From assembly GCA_003164255.1 (NCBI GenBank), contig PLST01000537.1, positions 4,018 through 13,162 of the forward strand: DNA of 9,145 bases, written 5' to 3'. The DNA comes from Acidobacteriaceae bacterium (lineage in GTDB: Bacteria; Acidobacteriota; Terriglobia; Terriglobales; Acidobacteriaceae). Every line of letters begins with the position of its first letter. Positions within the stretch are counted from its first letter, which is position 1. This document shows, one piece after another, positions 1-6,528 of this stretch. The position numbers and the translations under genes were made by a program. Below the pieces are notes generated by a model. The model searched no databases, was not told where the DNA came from, and saw nothing but the letters and a program-made list of their open reading frames with translations.

Positions 1-474
1 CTGGTCAACCTGCTCGATCCGGCCTCAAATATCCAGACGCCGCTGCTCGGCGAATTGTTTCAGCTGATGGGGACACTGGTCGTCATCGCCGCAGGGCTCG
101 ACCGCATCCTGCTGGCTTCGATGGTGAGGAGCTTTCGTGTGGTCCCGCTGGGTGCCTACACGCTTGCGCCGATGGCCGCGATGGGCATCGTCCGAGCCGC
201 CGCGGGCATCTTTCTGGCTGCGGTCGAGCTGGCCGCGCCCATCCTTGCGGCGACCATGCTAGTCGAGGTCGCCGTGGCGCTGCTGGGCAAACTGAGCCCG
301 CAGTTGCCGGTCATGAACCTGACGGTTCCCCTGAAGACCCTAACGGGCTTTTTTCTGCTCACCGGTGCGCTCGCTCTCTGGCCCAGGTTTATTGAGGCGC
401 GCTTTGCAGGCCTGCTCGACATGGCCGAACGGCTGATCTCGCTGCCCAGCCCGGCGTCAGGCCTGGGAGGATAG
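1..474 (+). CDS. fliR: Flagellar export gate protein FliR, 3' part (5' end outside window)
   Basis: FliR is an inner-membrane component of the flagellar type III export gate, where it assembles with FliP and FliQ into the channel that passes rod, hook and filament subunits. The frame is open from base 1, giving 157 visible residues before the TAG at 472-474. FliR proteins are usually about 250-260 residues, so roughly the first 100 are missing. The visible part begins with a polar segment (LVNLLDPASNIQ) that matches the conserved FliR loop before the later membrane helices. It continues with long hydrophobic stretches rich in Leu, Ala and Val, and a Met/Pro-containing loop (LPVMNLTVPLK) typical of the FliR C-terminal half. 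The stop lies 3 bases before the flhB start, and fliR-flhB adjacency is common in flagellar clusters. Internal starts at TTG 55 or ATG 67 are not credible because homology extends to base 1. Confidence 0.93.
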   Translation: MVNLLDPASNIQTPLLGELFQLMGTLVVIAAGLDRILLASMVRSFRVVPLGAYTLAPMAAMGIVRAAAGIFLAAVELAAPILAATMLVEVAVALLGKLSPQLPVMNLTVPLKTLTGFFLLTGALALWPRFIEARFAGLLDMAERLISLPSPASGLGG

Positions 475-477
475 CCG

Positions 478-1641
478 ATGCCCGGAGAGCGCACAGAACA
501 GGCAACGCAGCACCGGCGTGACAAGGCGCGCCGCGAGGGAGATGTGCTGCACAGCCGCGAGCTGTCGGCGGCGGCCGGAACGCTGGCAGGCGTGGCAGCA
601 CTTGGAATGCTGGGCCCGAAGACACTCGTGGTCTGGCGGGACTCGTTCGCCGCCTTTCTTCGCCTGGGAGCGGCGGCCTGCTGGGAGCCCGCGCAACTGG
701 AACCCACACTGGTTGCGCTGCGCCGCCTGGCCGTGGCGATTCTCGGTCCCTCTGCCATTCTGATGGCCGCCGTTGCTGCCACGGCGCTCGGCGCGGGCGT
801 CCTTCAGACCGGCGGCCTCAACATTCACCCCGAGGCTGTTGGATTCAAATTTGACCGCATCAATCCGGTCTCGAACATCAAAAACCTTTTTTCGCTGCGC
901 GCCGCGGCACGGTTGGGCAAGTCGCTGCTCCCCGCGGCCCTGCTGGCGGTCTTCGCGGTGCAGAGGATTGCCCGTCAGCTGACCATCCCGCCTTTTTCGA
1001 CGGCTCGGCTTGAGCAAGTGGGCTCGGATATCTACGGCCTGCTGCTGGCGGCCGCCTGGCTTCTGTTCGGCTGGTCGGCGATTGATTACCTCGTTGAATG
1101 GCAGAGCCGCGAGTCTCGCCTCAAGATGAGCAAGCAGGACATGCGCGACGAGTTCAAGGAGACCGAAGGCAGTCCCCAGATGCGAAGCCGCATTCGCGGG
1201 TTGCAGCGGCAGATGCGTCGGCGCCGCGTGAAAGCTGACGTGGCCAAGGCCGCGGTGGTGCTGACCAACCCCACGCATTATGCCGTGGCGCTTGGTTTCG
1301 ACTTCGCCACCATGGAAGCGCCCAAGGTCATGGCCAAGGGAAGAAACCTGCTGGCCGAAGAGATCAAGGCAGAAGCCCGCTGGGCCGGCGTGCCCATCGT
1401 CGAAAACCCGCCATTGGCGCGCTCGCTGTACCGTTCGGTCGAAGTCGGACAACCGATCCCGGTCGACCTCTATGCTGCTGTGGCCGCGATTCTCGCCTAT
1501 CTCTACCGGCAGCGCGTGGAAGCCGAATTGAGAGAGAGGCGCGCGCGGGAATCCGCAGCACGGCAACGCGGACAAGCGCCGCCGCCGGCTGGATTCGGAG
1601 GCAACGCTTCGGCCTTTACCCGACCGGGAGGTCCTCAATGA
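478..1641 (+). CDS. flhB: Flagellar export switch protein FlhB
   Basis: FlhB is the export-gate protein that switches substrate specificity from rod/hook to filament subunits, through self-cleavage of its cytoplasmic domain. The 387-residue product has the usual length. It has a short charged N-terminus (ERTEQATQHRRDKARREG) like the conserved start of the family, then about four membrane segments spread over roughly residues 30-205. The cytoplasmic domain carries the self-cleavage motif N264-P265-T266-H267, so cleavage after Asn264 is expected. The conserved stretches after the motif (AEEIKAEARWAGVPIVENPP and LARSLYRSVEVGQPIP) are intact. The tail after about residue 350 is Arg/Ala/Pro-rich and variable, as in many FlhB proteins. 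The start is ATG 478, preceded by GGGAGGA (465-471) at 6 bases. The stop overlaps the flhA start as ATGA, implying translational coupling. Confidence 0.97.
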   Translation: MPGERTEQATQHRRDKARREGDVLHSRELSAAAGTLAGVAALGMLGPKTLVVWRDSFAAFLRLGAAACWEPAQLEPTLVALRRLAVAILGPSAILMAAVAATALGAGVLQTGGLNIHPEAVGFKFDRINPVSNIKNLFSLRAAARLGKSLLPAALLAVFAVQRIARQLTIPPFSTARLEQVGSDIYGLLLAAAWLLFGWSAIDYLVEWQSRESRLKMSKQDMRDEFKETEGSPQMRSRIRGLQRQMRRRRVKADVAKAAVVLTNPTHYAVALGFDFATMEAPKVMAKGRNLLAEEIKAEARWAGVPIVENPPLARSLYRSVEVGQPIPVDLYAAVAAILAYLYRQRVEAELRERRARESAARQRGQAPPPAGFGGNASAFTRPGGPQ

Positions 1642-3740
1642 GTACAGCAGCGCTGGCGCAAAACGCACTCCCGGCAGTTTCGATCTGGAAGAGGCTGGGA
1701 GAATATCTTCTGCCCCTGGCCGCCATCAGCGTGATCTTTGTGATGCTGGTGCCGCTTCCGGCCGCAGGGCTCGACCTGTTGCTGGCTCTTTCGATGGCCG
1801 CATCCGTCATCGTCTTCCTTTCGGCGATGCAGATTCGTCGCGCGGTCGAGCTTTCCGTCTTTCCCACTCTGCTTCTGCTGCTGACCCTGTTCCGGCTGGC
1901 GTTGAACATCGCTTCCAGCCGCCGCATTCTGCTGCATGGATCAGAAGGCACGGCGGCCGCGGGCAAGGTCATCGAGGCCTTCGGGCAGTTCGTTGTCGGT
2001 GGCAACTACGTCGTCGGCTTTGTCCTGTTTCTGGCGCTGGTCGCCATCCAGTTCCTGGTCGTCTCGCATGGAGCGGTGCGCACCGCCGAAGTCACGGCCC
2101 GGTTTACGCTCGACGCCTTGCCGGGAAAGCAGATGGCCATCGACGCCGATATGAATGCCGGCCTGATCGATGAGGCCGAGGCCCGACGACGACGCCAGGC
2201 CATCGCGCGGGAAGCGGAGTTTTACGGCGCCATGGACGGTGCCGCGCGCTTCAACCAGCGCGACTCGCTGGCCACGATTCTGATTACGGCCATCAACATT
2301 GTCGCCGGCCTGCTGATTGGCACCTTGCAGCAGGGGGTCGAGTTAGGCGAGGCGGCGCGCACCTACACCGTGCTCACCGTGGGCGACGGACTGGTGACCC
2401 TGATTCCTTCCTTGCTGGTGTCCGTAGCCGGAGGCATTACCCTGACGCGCGCCAACTCGGCCGGCATGCTGGGCGGCGAGATTCGTCAGCAACTGCTGGC
2501 CCGGCCAGCCACGCTCTATTTGGCCAGCCTCGTCTCGGCGGCCATGTGCCTGATTCCCGGGTTGCCGAAGATCGCGTTCCTGGCCGTGGCCGCCGTACTC
2601 TTCTGGGCCGCGCGCCGCCTGCCGGCGGAGTCTGCTTCACCAGCGGCAGCCGAGTCGACTGGCGGGGAGAAAAAGAGGGCAGAGACCGGAACGGCCTCGG
2701 ACCTTGCATCGCTGCTTCGCCTGGAAGACCTGACGCTCGAGATCGGCTTTCAACTGATTCCGCTGGTGGACGAGAAGCAGGGCGGCCAGCTGTTGAACCG
2801 GGTGCGCTCGCTGCGTCGCCATCTCTCGTCTGAACTGGGGTTTCTGGTTCCCCCAGTCCATATCTCCGACAACCTGCGCCTCAAGCCGCGCGAGTACCTG
2901 TTCTCTCTCCGGGGCATCGAGATCGGCCGCTGGCAAACCGAGGGCAATCATCTTCTGGCCGTCTCCGGCGACGCAGGGCGACGCCCGCTGGCCGGCAAGG
3001 AAGCGCGGGAGCCGGCTTTCGGAGTTCCGGCCATCTGGATAGCACCGGATCTTGAGGACCAGGCCATCGCGGCCGGTTACTCGGTCGTCGACGCGGTTAC
3101 CGTGATCACGACGCACCTGGGCGAGTTGGTCCGCCAGCATGCGTGGGAGTTGCTGGGCCGGGCCGAGACCAAGCGCCTGTTGGACGGCCTGAACGAAAGC
3201 CATCCCAAGCTGCTTGAAGAGCTGGTGCCGAAGCTGCTGACTCTCGGCGAGGTTGGCCGCGTTCTCGAACAACTGCTGCGCGAGCGGGTGTCGATCCGGG
3301 ATCTGGCCACGATTCTCGAAGTCCTTCTTGAGACCGCTCCAATGAACAAAAATGTCGTCGCGTTGGTGGAGGCCGCGCGCCAGGCTTTGGCGCGGCGTCT
3401 GATCCACCCCTTGCTCGACGGCGACGGGCAGTTGCCCGTTCTGTTGATGGACCCGGCGCTTGAAGAAGAGATTCAGGCCACGCTGGCGCCAGAGTCGGGC
3501 CACCGTCTGCTCTCGGCCGCATCGACCGCAGGCGTTCCGGTGCTCCGCCGGCTCGCCGATTCTTTGAGGCAACTTATCGGAACCGCATCCTCAGCGGCTC
3601 TGCCCGTGCTTCTTTGCCCTAGTCCTGCCCGCTACCACGTGAAGCGCTGGCTGGAGCCGATCCTGCCACGGCTGTCGGTGGTCGCCGCGGGAGAGATTCC
3701 TCCGGAGGTTCGTTTGAGGCCGGTGGGCACCGTGCGTTGA
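1638..3740 (+). CDS. flhA: Flagellar export gate protein FlhA
   Basis: FlhA is the largest export-gate subunit. Its N-terminal half spans the inner membrane as part of the proton-driven export machinery, and its C-terminal domain forms a cytoplasmic nonamer that docks chaperone-substrate complexes. The 700-residue length is standard. The membrane half covers about residues 20-335. The family signature is visible at R86-L-A-L-N90-I-A-S-S-R95. The conserved cytoplasmic loop, with P162-G-K-Q165 and D169, is followed by the acidic/arginine motif of the FHIPEP family. After a hydrophilic Ala/Glu/Lys linker, the cytoplasmic domain starts near residue 355 and contains the conserved LIPLVDEKQGG and GFLVPPVHISDN stretches. 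The start at ATG 1638 has GGGAGGT (1626-1632) at 5 bases and overlaps the flhB stop. No flhF or flhG follows directly; a 115-base gap leads to the sigma factor gene. Confidence 0.98.
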   Translation: MSTAALAQNALPAVSIWKRLGEYLLPLAAISVIFVMLVPLPAAGLDLLLALSMAASVIVFLSAMQIRRAVELSVFPTLLLLLTLFRLALNIASSRRILLHGSEGTAAAGKVIEAFGQFVVGGNYVVGFVLFLALVAIQFLVVSHGAVRTAEVTARFTLDALPGKQMAIDADMNAGLIDEAEARRRRQAIAREAEFYGAMDGAARFNQRDSLATILITAINIVAGLLIGTLQQGVELGEAARTYTVLTVGDGLVTLIPSLLVSVAGGITLTRANSAGMLGGEIRQQLLARPATLYLASLVSAAMCLIPGLPKIAFLAVAAVLFWAARRLPAESASPAAAESTGGEKKRAETGTASDLASLLRLEDLTLEIGFQLIPLVDEKQGGQLLNRVRSLRRHLSSELGFLVPPVHISDNLRLKPREYLFSLRGIEIGRWQTEGNHLLAVSGDAGRRPLAGKEAREPAFGVPAIWIAPDLEDQAIAAGYSVVDAVTVITTHLGELVRQHAWELLGRAETKRLLDGLNESHPKLLEELVPKLLTLGEVGRVLEQLLRERVSIRDLATILEVLLETAPMNKNVVALVEAARQALARRLIHPLLDGDGQLPVLLMDPALEEEIQATLAPESGHRLLSAASTAGVPVLRRLADSLRQLIGTASSAALPVLLCPSPARYHVKRWLEPILPRLSVVAAGEIPPEVRLRPVGTVR

Positions 3741-3768
3741 GACCCCGGCTGAGTTGTCAAAGCCGCGA

Positions 3769-3805
3769 GCGCGATTTGGGCGGCGGGAACGGACCCAGGT
3801 CGCGC
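3769..3805 (+). promoter_or_regulatory. Hairpin in the flhA-sigma factor gap, with a competing hairpin
   Basis: The 115-base gap between flhA and the sigma gene holds an inverted repeat. GCGCGATTTGGG (3769-3780) can pair with CCCAGGTCGCGC (3794-3805) as a 12-bp RNA stem with two G-U pairs and a 13-base loop. No T run follows, so it does not look like a standard intrinsic terminator. A second possible hairpin, CGCGA (3803-3807) with TCGCG (3814-3818), reuses bases 3803-3805, so the two cannot form fully together. The sigma gene's Shine-Dalgarno lies about 20 bases further on. A role in attenuation, processing or mRNA stability is inference. High GC makes chance stems common. Confidence 0.35.
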
Positions 3806-3855
3806 GAAAGCAATCGCGGGAACGGGTGAGAAGAGCGTGAAGGGGAGGGGCGTCG

Positions 3856-4722
3856 ATGGCACTGGAAGCGGCGGTCACAGCAGGAAACCAACGGTCGTCA
3901 CGCCGGGCTGCGGCCGCTGGGGGCTATCCTCCGGCCGCGGCCGGGGCTCCGACTCTGAACAGCGAGCAGGAACGCGTTCTGCTCGAACATCTGCCCATCG
4001 TGCGCTTTCTTGCTCGCCGCATCCACGAGCGGCTGCCGCAGCACGTCGACATCGAGGACTTGGTGTCGGCGGGGGTCGTCGGCTTGATGGACGCATTTCA
4101 GAAGTTCGACCCCGGCAAGAAAGTCCAGTTCCGCAGCTACGCGCAGTTCCGCATTCGTGGGGCAATTCTCGACAGCCTGAGAACGCTGGACTGGAGCCCC
4201 CGCGAGCTGCGCCGCAAGGGCCGCGCGGTCGAGGAGGCAATCCGGGTCCTGACGGCTCGCGCGGGTCGCGCTCCCGGCGAAGCCGAGGTAGCCGTGGAGA
4301 TGGGACTCTCCCTCGAGGACTATCAGCAATTGCTGGGCGATCTGAAGGGGCTCGAGATCGGCACGCTCCACATGGAGCGCAACGAAGACTCGGGGGAAGA
4401 GGAACTGGCGTATGTGCCCGGAAGACCGGAAGAGGATCCACTGTTCCGCTGCCTCAGGGGAGAACTCGAGGAGAGGTTGAGCGAAGCCATTGCCAACCTG
4501 CCTGACCGGGAACGGCTGGTGATGACCCTTTACTACTACGAGGAGATGACGATGCGCGAGATCGGCTTGGCGCTCGGCGTGGTTGAGTCGCGGGTCTCGC
4601 AGGTTCATGCCTCGGCGGTCGTGCATCTGCGCAGCGCGCTAAAGGACCTGGCTTCCAAGGGCGTCTTCCAGAAACCCGGTCCCCGCCGCGAGACGGAGCG
4701 CGGGCGTCGCGGAATTCTATGA
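3856..4722 (+). CDS. fliA: Flagellar sigma factor, FliA/WhiG (sigma-28) family
   Basis: This is an alternative sigma factor that directs RNA polymerase to late flagellar and chemotaxis promoters with a GCCGATAA-type -10 element. The 288-residue product has a poorly conserved Ala/Gly-rich N-terminal tail of about 33 residues. Region 2 (about 36-110) follows, with the family pattern DIEDLVSAGVVGLMDAFQKF, then FRSYAQFRIRGAILDSLR and the SPRELRRK segment. Region 3 covers about 110-160. Region 4 (about 208-262) contains LPDRERLVMTLYYYEEMTMR and the helix-turn-helix GVVESRVSQVHASA. There is no region 1.1, as expected for the FliA group. The start at ATG 3856 has a strong AGGGGAGG at 3840-3847; a longer open frame starting at 3837 is a shadow in another frame. 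Immediate flhA-fliA adjacency places it in the export-gene group. The candidate GCCGATAC promoter before cheY at 7542 is a plausible local target. Confidence 0.95.
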   Translation: MALEAAVTAGNQRSSRRAAAAGGYPPAAAGAPTLNSEQERVLLEHLPIVRFLARRIHERLPQHVDIEDLVSAGVVGLMDAFQKFDPGKKVQFRSYAQFRIRGAILDSLRTLDWSPRELRRKGRAVEEAIRVLTARAGRAPGEAEVAVEMGLSLEDYQQLLGDLKGLEIGTLHMERNEDSGEEELAYVPGRPEEDPLFRCLRGELEERLSEAIANLPDRERLVMTLYYYEEMTMREIGLALGVVESRVSQVHASAVVHLRSALKDLASKGVFQKPGPRRETERGRRGIL

Positions 4723-4790
4723 GGGCATCTTCGAGAGAACTGAATTGGCGCGGAAACAAGATGGTTTTGGGAGCGGTAAGAACAAGATCC

Positions 4791-4795
4791 GGAGG
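4791..4795 (+). promoter_or_regulatory. Shine-Dalgarno that sets the TTG start of fliM
   Basis: GGAGG lies 9 bases before TTG 4805. No in-frame ATG or GTG gives a protein that keeps the conserved FliM N-terminus, because the nearby ATG at 4830 is out of frame. The TTG with this site is therefore the best-supported start. The 82-base gap before it (4723-4804) shows no convincing sigma-28 or sigma-54 promoter and no terminator. Confidence 0.6.
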
Positions 4796-4804
4796 CGGTG
4801 AGAA

Positions 4805-5770
4805 TTGATTGAGAAGACGCTTAAGCAGGATGAGATCGATGCGCTCTTTGAGGCCGCGCGGAGTTCCACGCCCGAATCGCCGAAGGGCGAGGTCAGGGCC
4901 CGGGTCGTCCCTTACAATTTTTCATCCGCCGGCCAGATTTCGACCGAGCAGCTGCGCGCCATCAGCATGCTCAACGACCTGTTCGCCCGCAACCTGACCC
5001 ATAATCTCGCGGCCTGGCTCAGGACCCGTTTTCAGGTGAACCTGGTTTCGGCCGAGCAGATTCAGTTCAACGAGTTTCTGCTGCGCATTCCCGAGATCAG
5101 CTATGTCGCCTCGGTGCGGCTTGAGCCGCTGGGCGCCTTGTCTGTACTGCAGCTGGACCTTGGCCTGGCGCCTCCGGTGATTGACCTGCTTCTGGGGGGC
5201 GAAGGCAAAGACGGCCCGCTGCGCGAGTTGACCGACATCGAGGAATCGATCCTCGGCAGCGTGGTTGAGATCATCTGCCGCGAACTGACCGCCGCCTGGC
5301 AGCCCGTTGGCCTCAGTTTCAACTTTGAGCGCCGGCAGATGCAGACCCAGGTGGCCAGGGTGATCTCGGTGAACGAGAAAACGCTCTGCCTGAGTTTCGA
5401 GATCCGCATGCCGCACAGTTCGGGCCTGCTCAATCTTGCCTTTCCCGCCGTGGTCGCTAACACCATTCTGCGCCGGCTCACGTCGGACTGGGGACGGCGG
5501 CGCCGCCATGGCGGCGATGCGCAGGCCAGGATGGGAACGGCGGCGCAGAGGATCAGGTTCGGCTGCTCCTTGCAGTTGCCGGCGGTGCGTCTGGCTGCCG
5601 GCGACCTCGAGAATCTTGCGCCTGGCAGTATCTTGCGCCTGGATCTGGCTGCCAGCGCGCTTCCCGTCTGGCGCGTGGGCGGCCAATCGCTGTCTCTTGC
5701 CCAGGCCGTCCGCCAGGGAACGCAGCGCGCCGCCCGCATAGAGCGCGGGTTTCAGGAGACCGACCGATGA
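4805..5770 (+). CDS. fliM: Flagellar motor switch protein FliM
   Basis: FliM forms the middle of the C-ring rotor. It binds phosphorylated CheY through its N-terminus and FliG through its middle domain, setting the direction of rotation. The 321-residue length is standard. The CheY-binding peptide is at residues 6-15 (LKQDEIDALF). The CheC-like middle domain covers about 35-225 and carries the ISTEQLRAISMLNDLFARNL segment, the GG pair at 131-132, and the ELTDIEESILGSVVEII helix. A short Arg/His/Gly-rich linker leads to a C-terminal SpoA domain (about 245-315), which packs against FliN. Translation starts at TTG 4805, set by GGAGG at 4791-4795. The stop TGA overlaps the fliN ATG as ATGA, so the two switch proteins are coupled. 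An intact CheY-binding peptide with cheY encoded 1.8 kb downstream argues for ordinary CheY control of this motor. Confidence 0.96.
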   Translation: MIEKTLKQDEIDALFEAARSSTPESPKGEVRARVVPYNFSSAGQISTEQLRAISMLNDLFARNLTHNLAAWLRTRFQVNLVSAEQIQFNEFLLRIPEISYVASVRLEPLGALSVLQLDLGLAPPVIDLLLGGEGKDGPLRELTDIEESILGSVVEIICRELTAAWQPVGLSFNFERRQMQTQVARVISVNEKTLCLSFEIRMPHSSGLLNLAFPAVVANTILRRLTSDWGRRRRHGGDAQARMGTAAQRIRFGCSLQLPAVRLAAGDLENLAPGSILRLDLAASALPVWRVGGQSLSLAQAVRQGTQRAARIERGFQETDR

Positions 5771-6528
5771 TGACCTATCTGGACTGCTGGGCCCAGGTGG
5801 CCCGGGACCTTTTTGCCCAGGCTCTGGCCGGCGAGCCCGCGTTGACAGACGCGCTGCCCAAGCCACTTGAGGCCGGCTCATTTGGCTTCGCTGCCACGAT
5901 TCAAGGGGATGAGGAGGGCCGATTTGCCGTTGAATTCGACGGCTCAATCCTGGAGGCGCCGCTCCTGGGCGATGGAGTGGATCAGAAGGCGGGCTGGGGC
6001 GAACTGTTGCGCGAGACCTGCGACGCAGCCTCGGGAGAGCTGCTGGCGAGGACCGGAAAGAAATGTCGAGTAACCGGCTTTGAGCAGATCTCAGGCGAGG
6101 CGCAGATCTCGCGCGCCTTCCAATTAAAGTCCGGAGAGCGAATCTGGACAGTCCTGGTGCACGACGAGGTCCGAGCCTCACGGTCCGAGAAGCCGGCAGC
6201 CGAGCCGAAACCCACACCTGCTCGAGCGGCAGAACCTGCGGCACCGACAGCCAGACTGACTCCAGGCCTCGAGTTGCTGCTCGATGTCGAACTTGAAGCC
6301 TCCCTGCGCTTCGGCTGCCGGGAGATGCCGCTCGGAGAGATCCTCGATCTGGGGCCTGGAGATGTGGTCGAACTGGACCGCCATGTCTCCGATCCCGTCG
6401 ACCTGATCGTCGGCGACAAGATTGTGGCGCGCGGCGAGGTGGTGCTGGTCAACGGCAACTTTGGCCTTCGCGTCAGCGAGGTCGCTGCGCCGAGAAAACG
6501 CCTGGAGAGCATCCGATGCCTCTTCTGA
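5767..6528 (+). CDS. fliN: FliN-type motor switch protein with an extra CheC-like N-terminal domain (FliY-like layout)
   Basis: The C-terminal part (about residues 169-250) is a clear FliN/SpoA domain: LLLDVELEASLRFG, MPLGEILDLGPGDVVELDR, then DPVDLIVGDKIVARGEVV and NFGLRV. FliN forms the base of the C-ring with FliM and helps load export substrates. Enterobacterial FliN is about 137 residues, whereas this protein has 253. The additional N-terminal domain covers about 1-135 and is joined by a Pro/Ala/Glu linker (about 136-166). It loosely resembles the CheC/CheX/FliY fold: a helix with GELLRETCDAASGELLARTG sits where those proteins have an E-x2-N catalytic helix. Here the pair reads E83-x2-D86, so phosphatase activity is doubtful. 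The start is ATG 5767, with a second ATG at 5770. FliY would be an alternative name, but the degenerate motif favours FliN with a structural extension. Confidence 0.87.
   Translation: MMTYLDCWAQVARDLFAQALAGEPALTDALPKPLEAGSFGFAATIQGDEEGRFAVEFDGSILEAPLLGDGVDQKAGWGELLRETCDAASGELLARTGKKCRVTGFEQISGEAQISRAFQLKSGERIWTVLVHDEVRASRSEKPAAEPKPTPARAAEPAAPTARLTPGLELLLDVELEASLRFGCREMPLGEILDLGPGDVVELDRHVSDPVDLIVGDKIVARGEVVLVNGNFGLRVSEVAAPRKRLESIRCLF

Noticed and set aside
457..1668. Long minus-strand open frame opposite flhB, and similar long frames opposite fliM, fliN and the MshEN-like gene.
   Set aside because: These are shadows of high-GC genes on the + strand. Their products show no recognisable domains and are rich in Arg, Gln and Pro.
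3837..4505. A 222-codon + strand open frame overlapping the sigma factor gene.
   Set aside because: Low-complexity Arg/Gly/Ser product in a shifted frame. The overlapping frame has clear sigma regions 2 and 4.
4719..4808. A 29-codon open frame bridging the fliA stop (ATGA overlap) and the fliM TTG start.
   Set aside because: The overlaps look like translational coupling, but third-position GC is low, several AGA/AGG codons occur, and the ribosome site is weak. Most likely chance, though it could pass ribosomes to fliM.
5489..5515. GC-rich palindromic stretch (GGCGGCGCCGCC and GCCGCCATGGCGGC).
   Set aside because: It encodes the Arg/His/Gly linker of FliM. Such palindromes arise easily in GC-rich coding DNA.
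5613..5642. A 13-base direct repeat ATCTTGCGCCTGG within fliM (5613-5625 and 5630-5642).
   Set aside because: The copies are in different reading frames and encode ordinary conserved FliM residues, so there is no sign of a duplication event.
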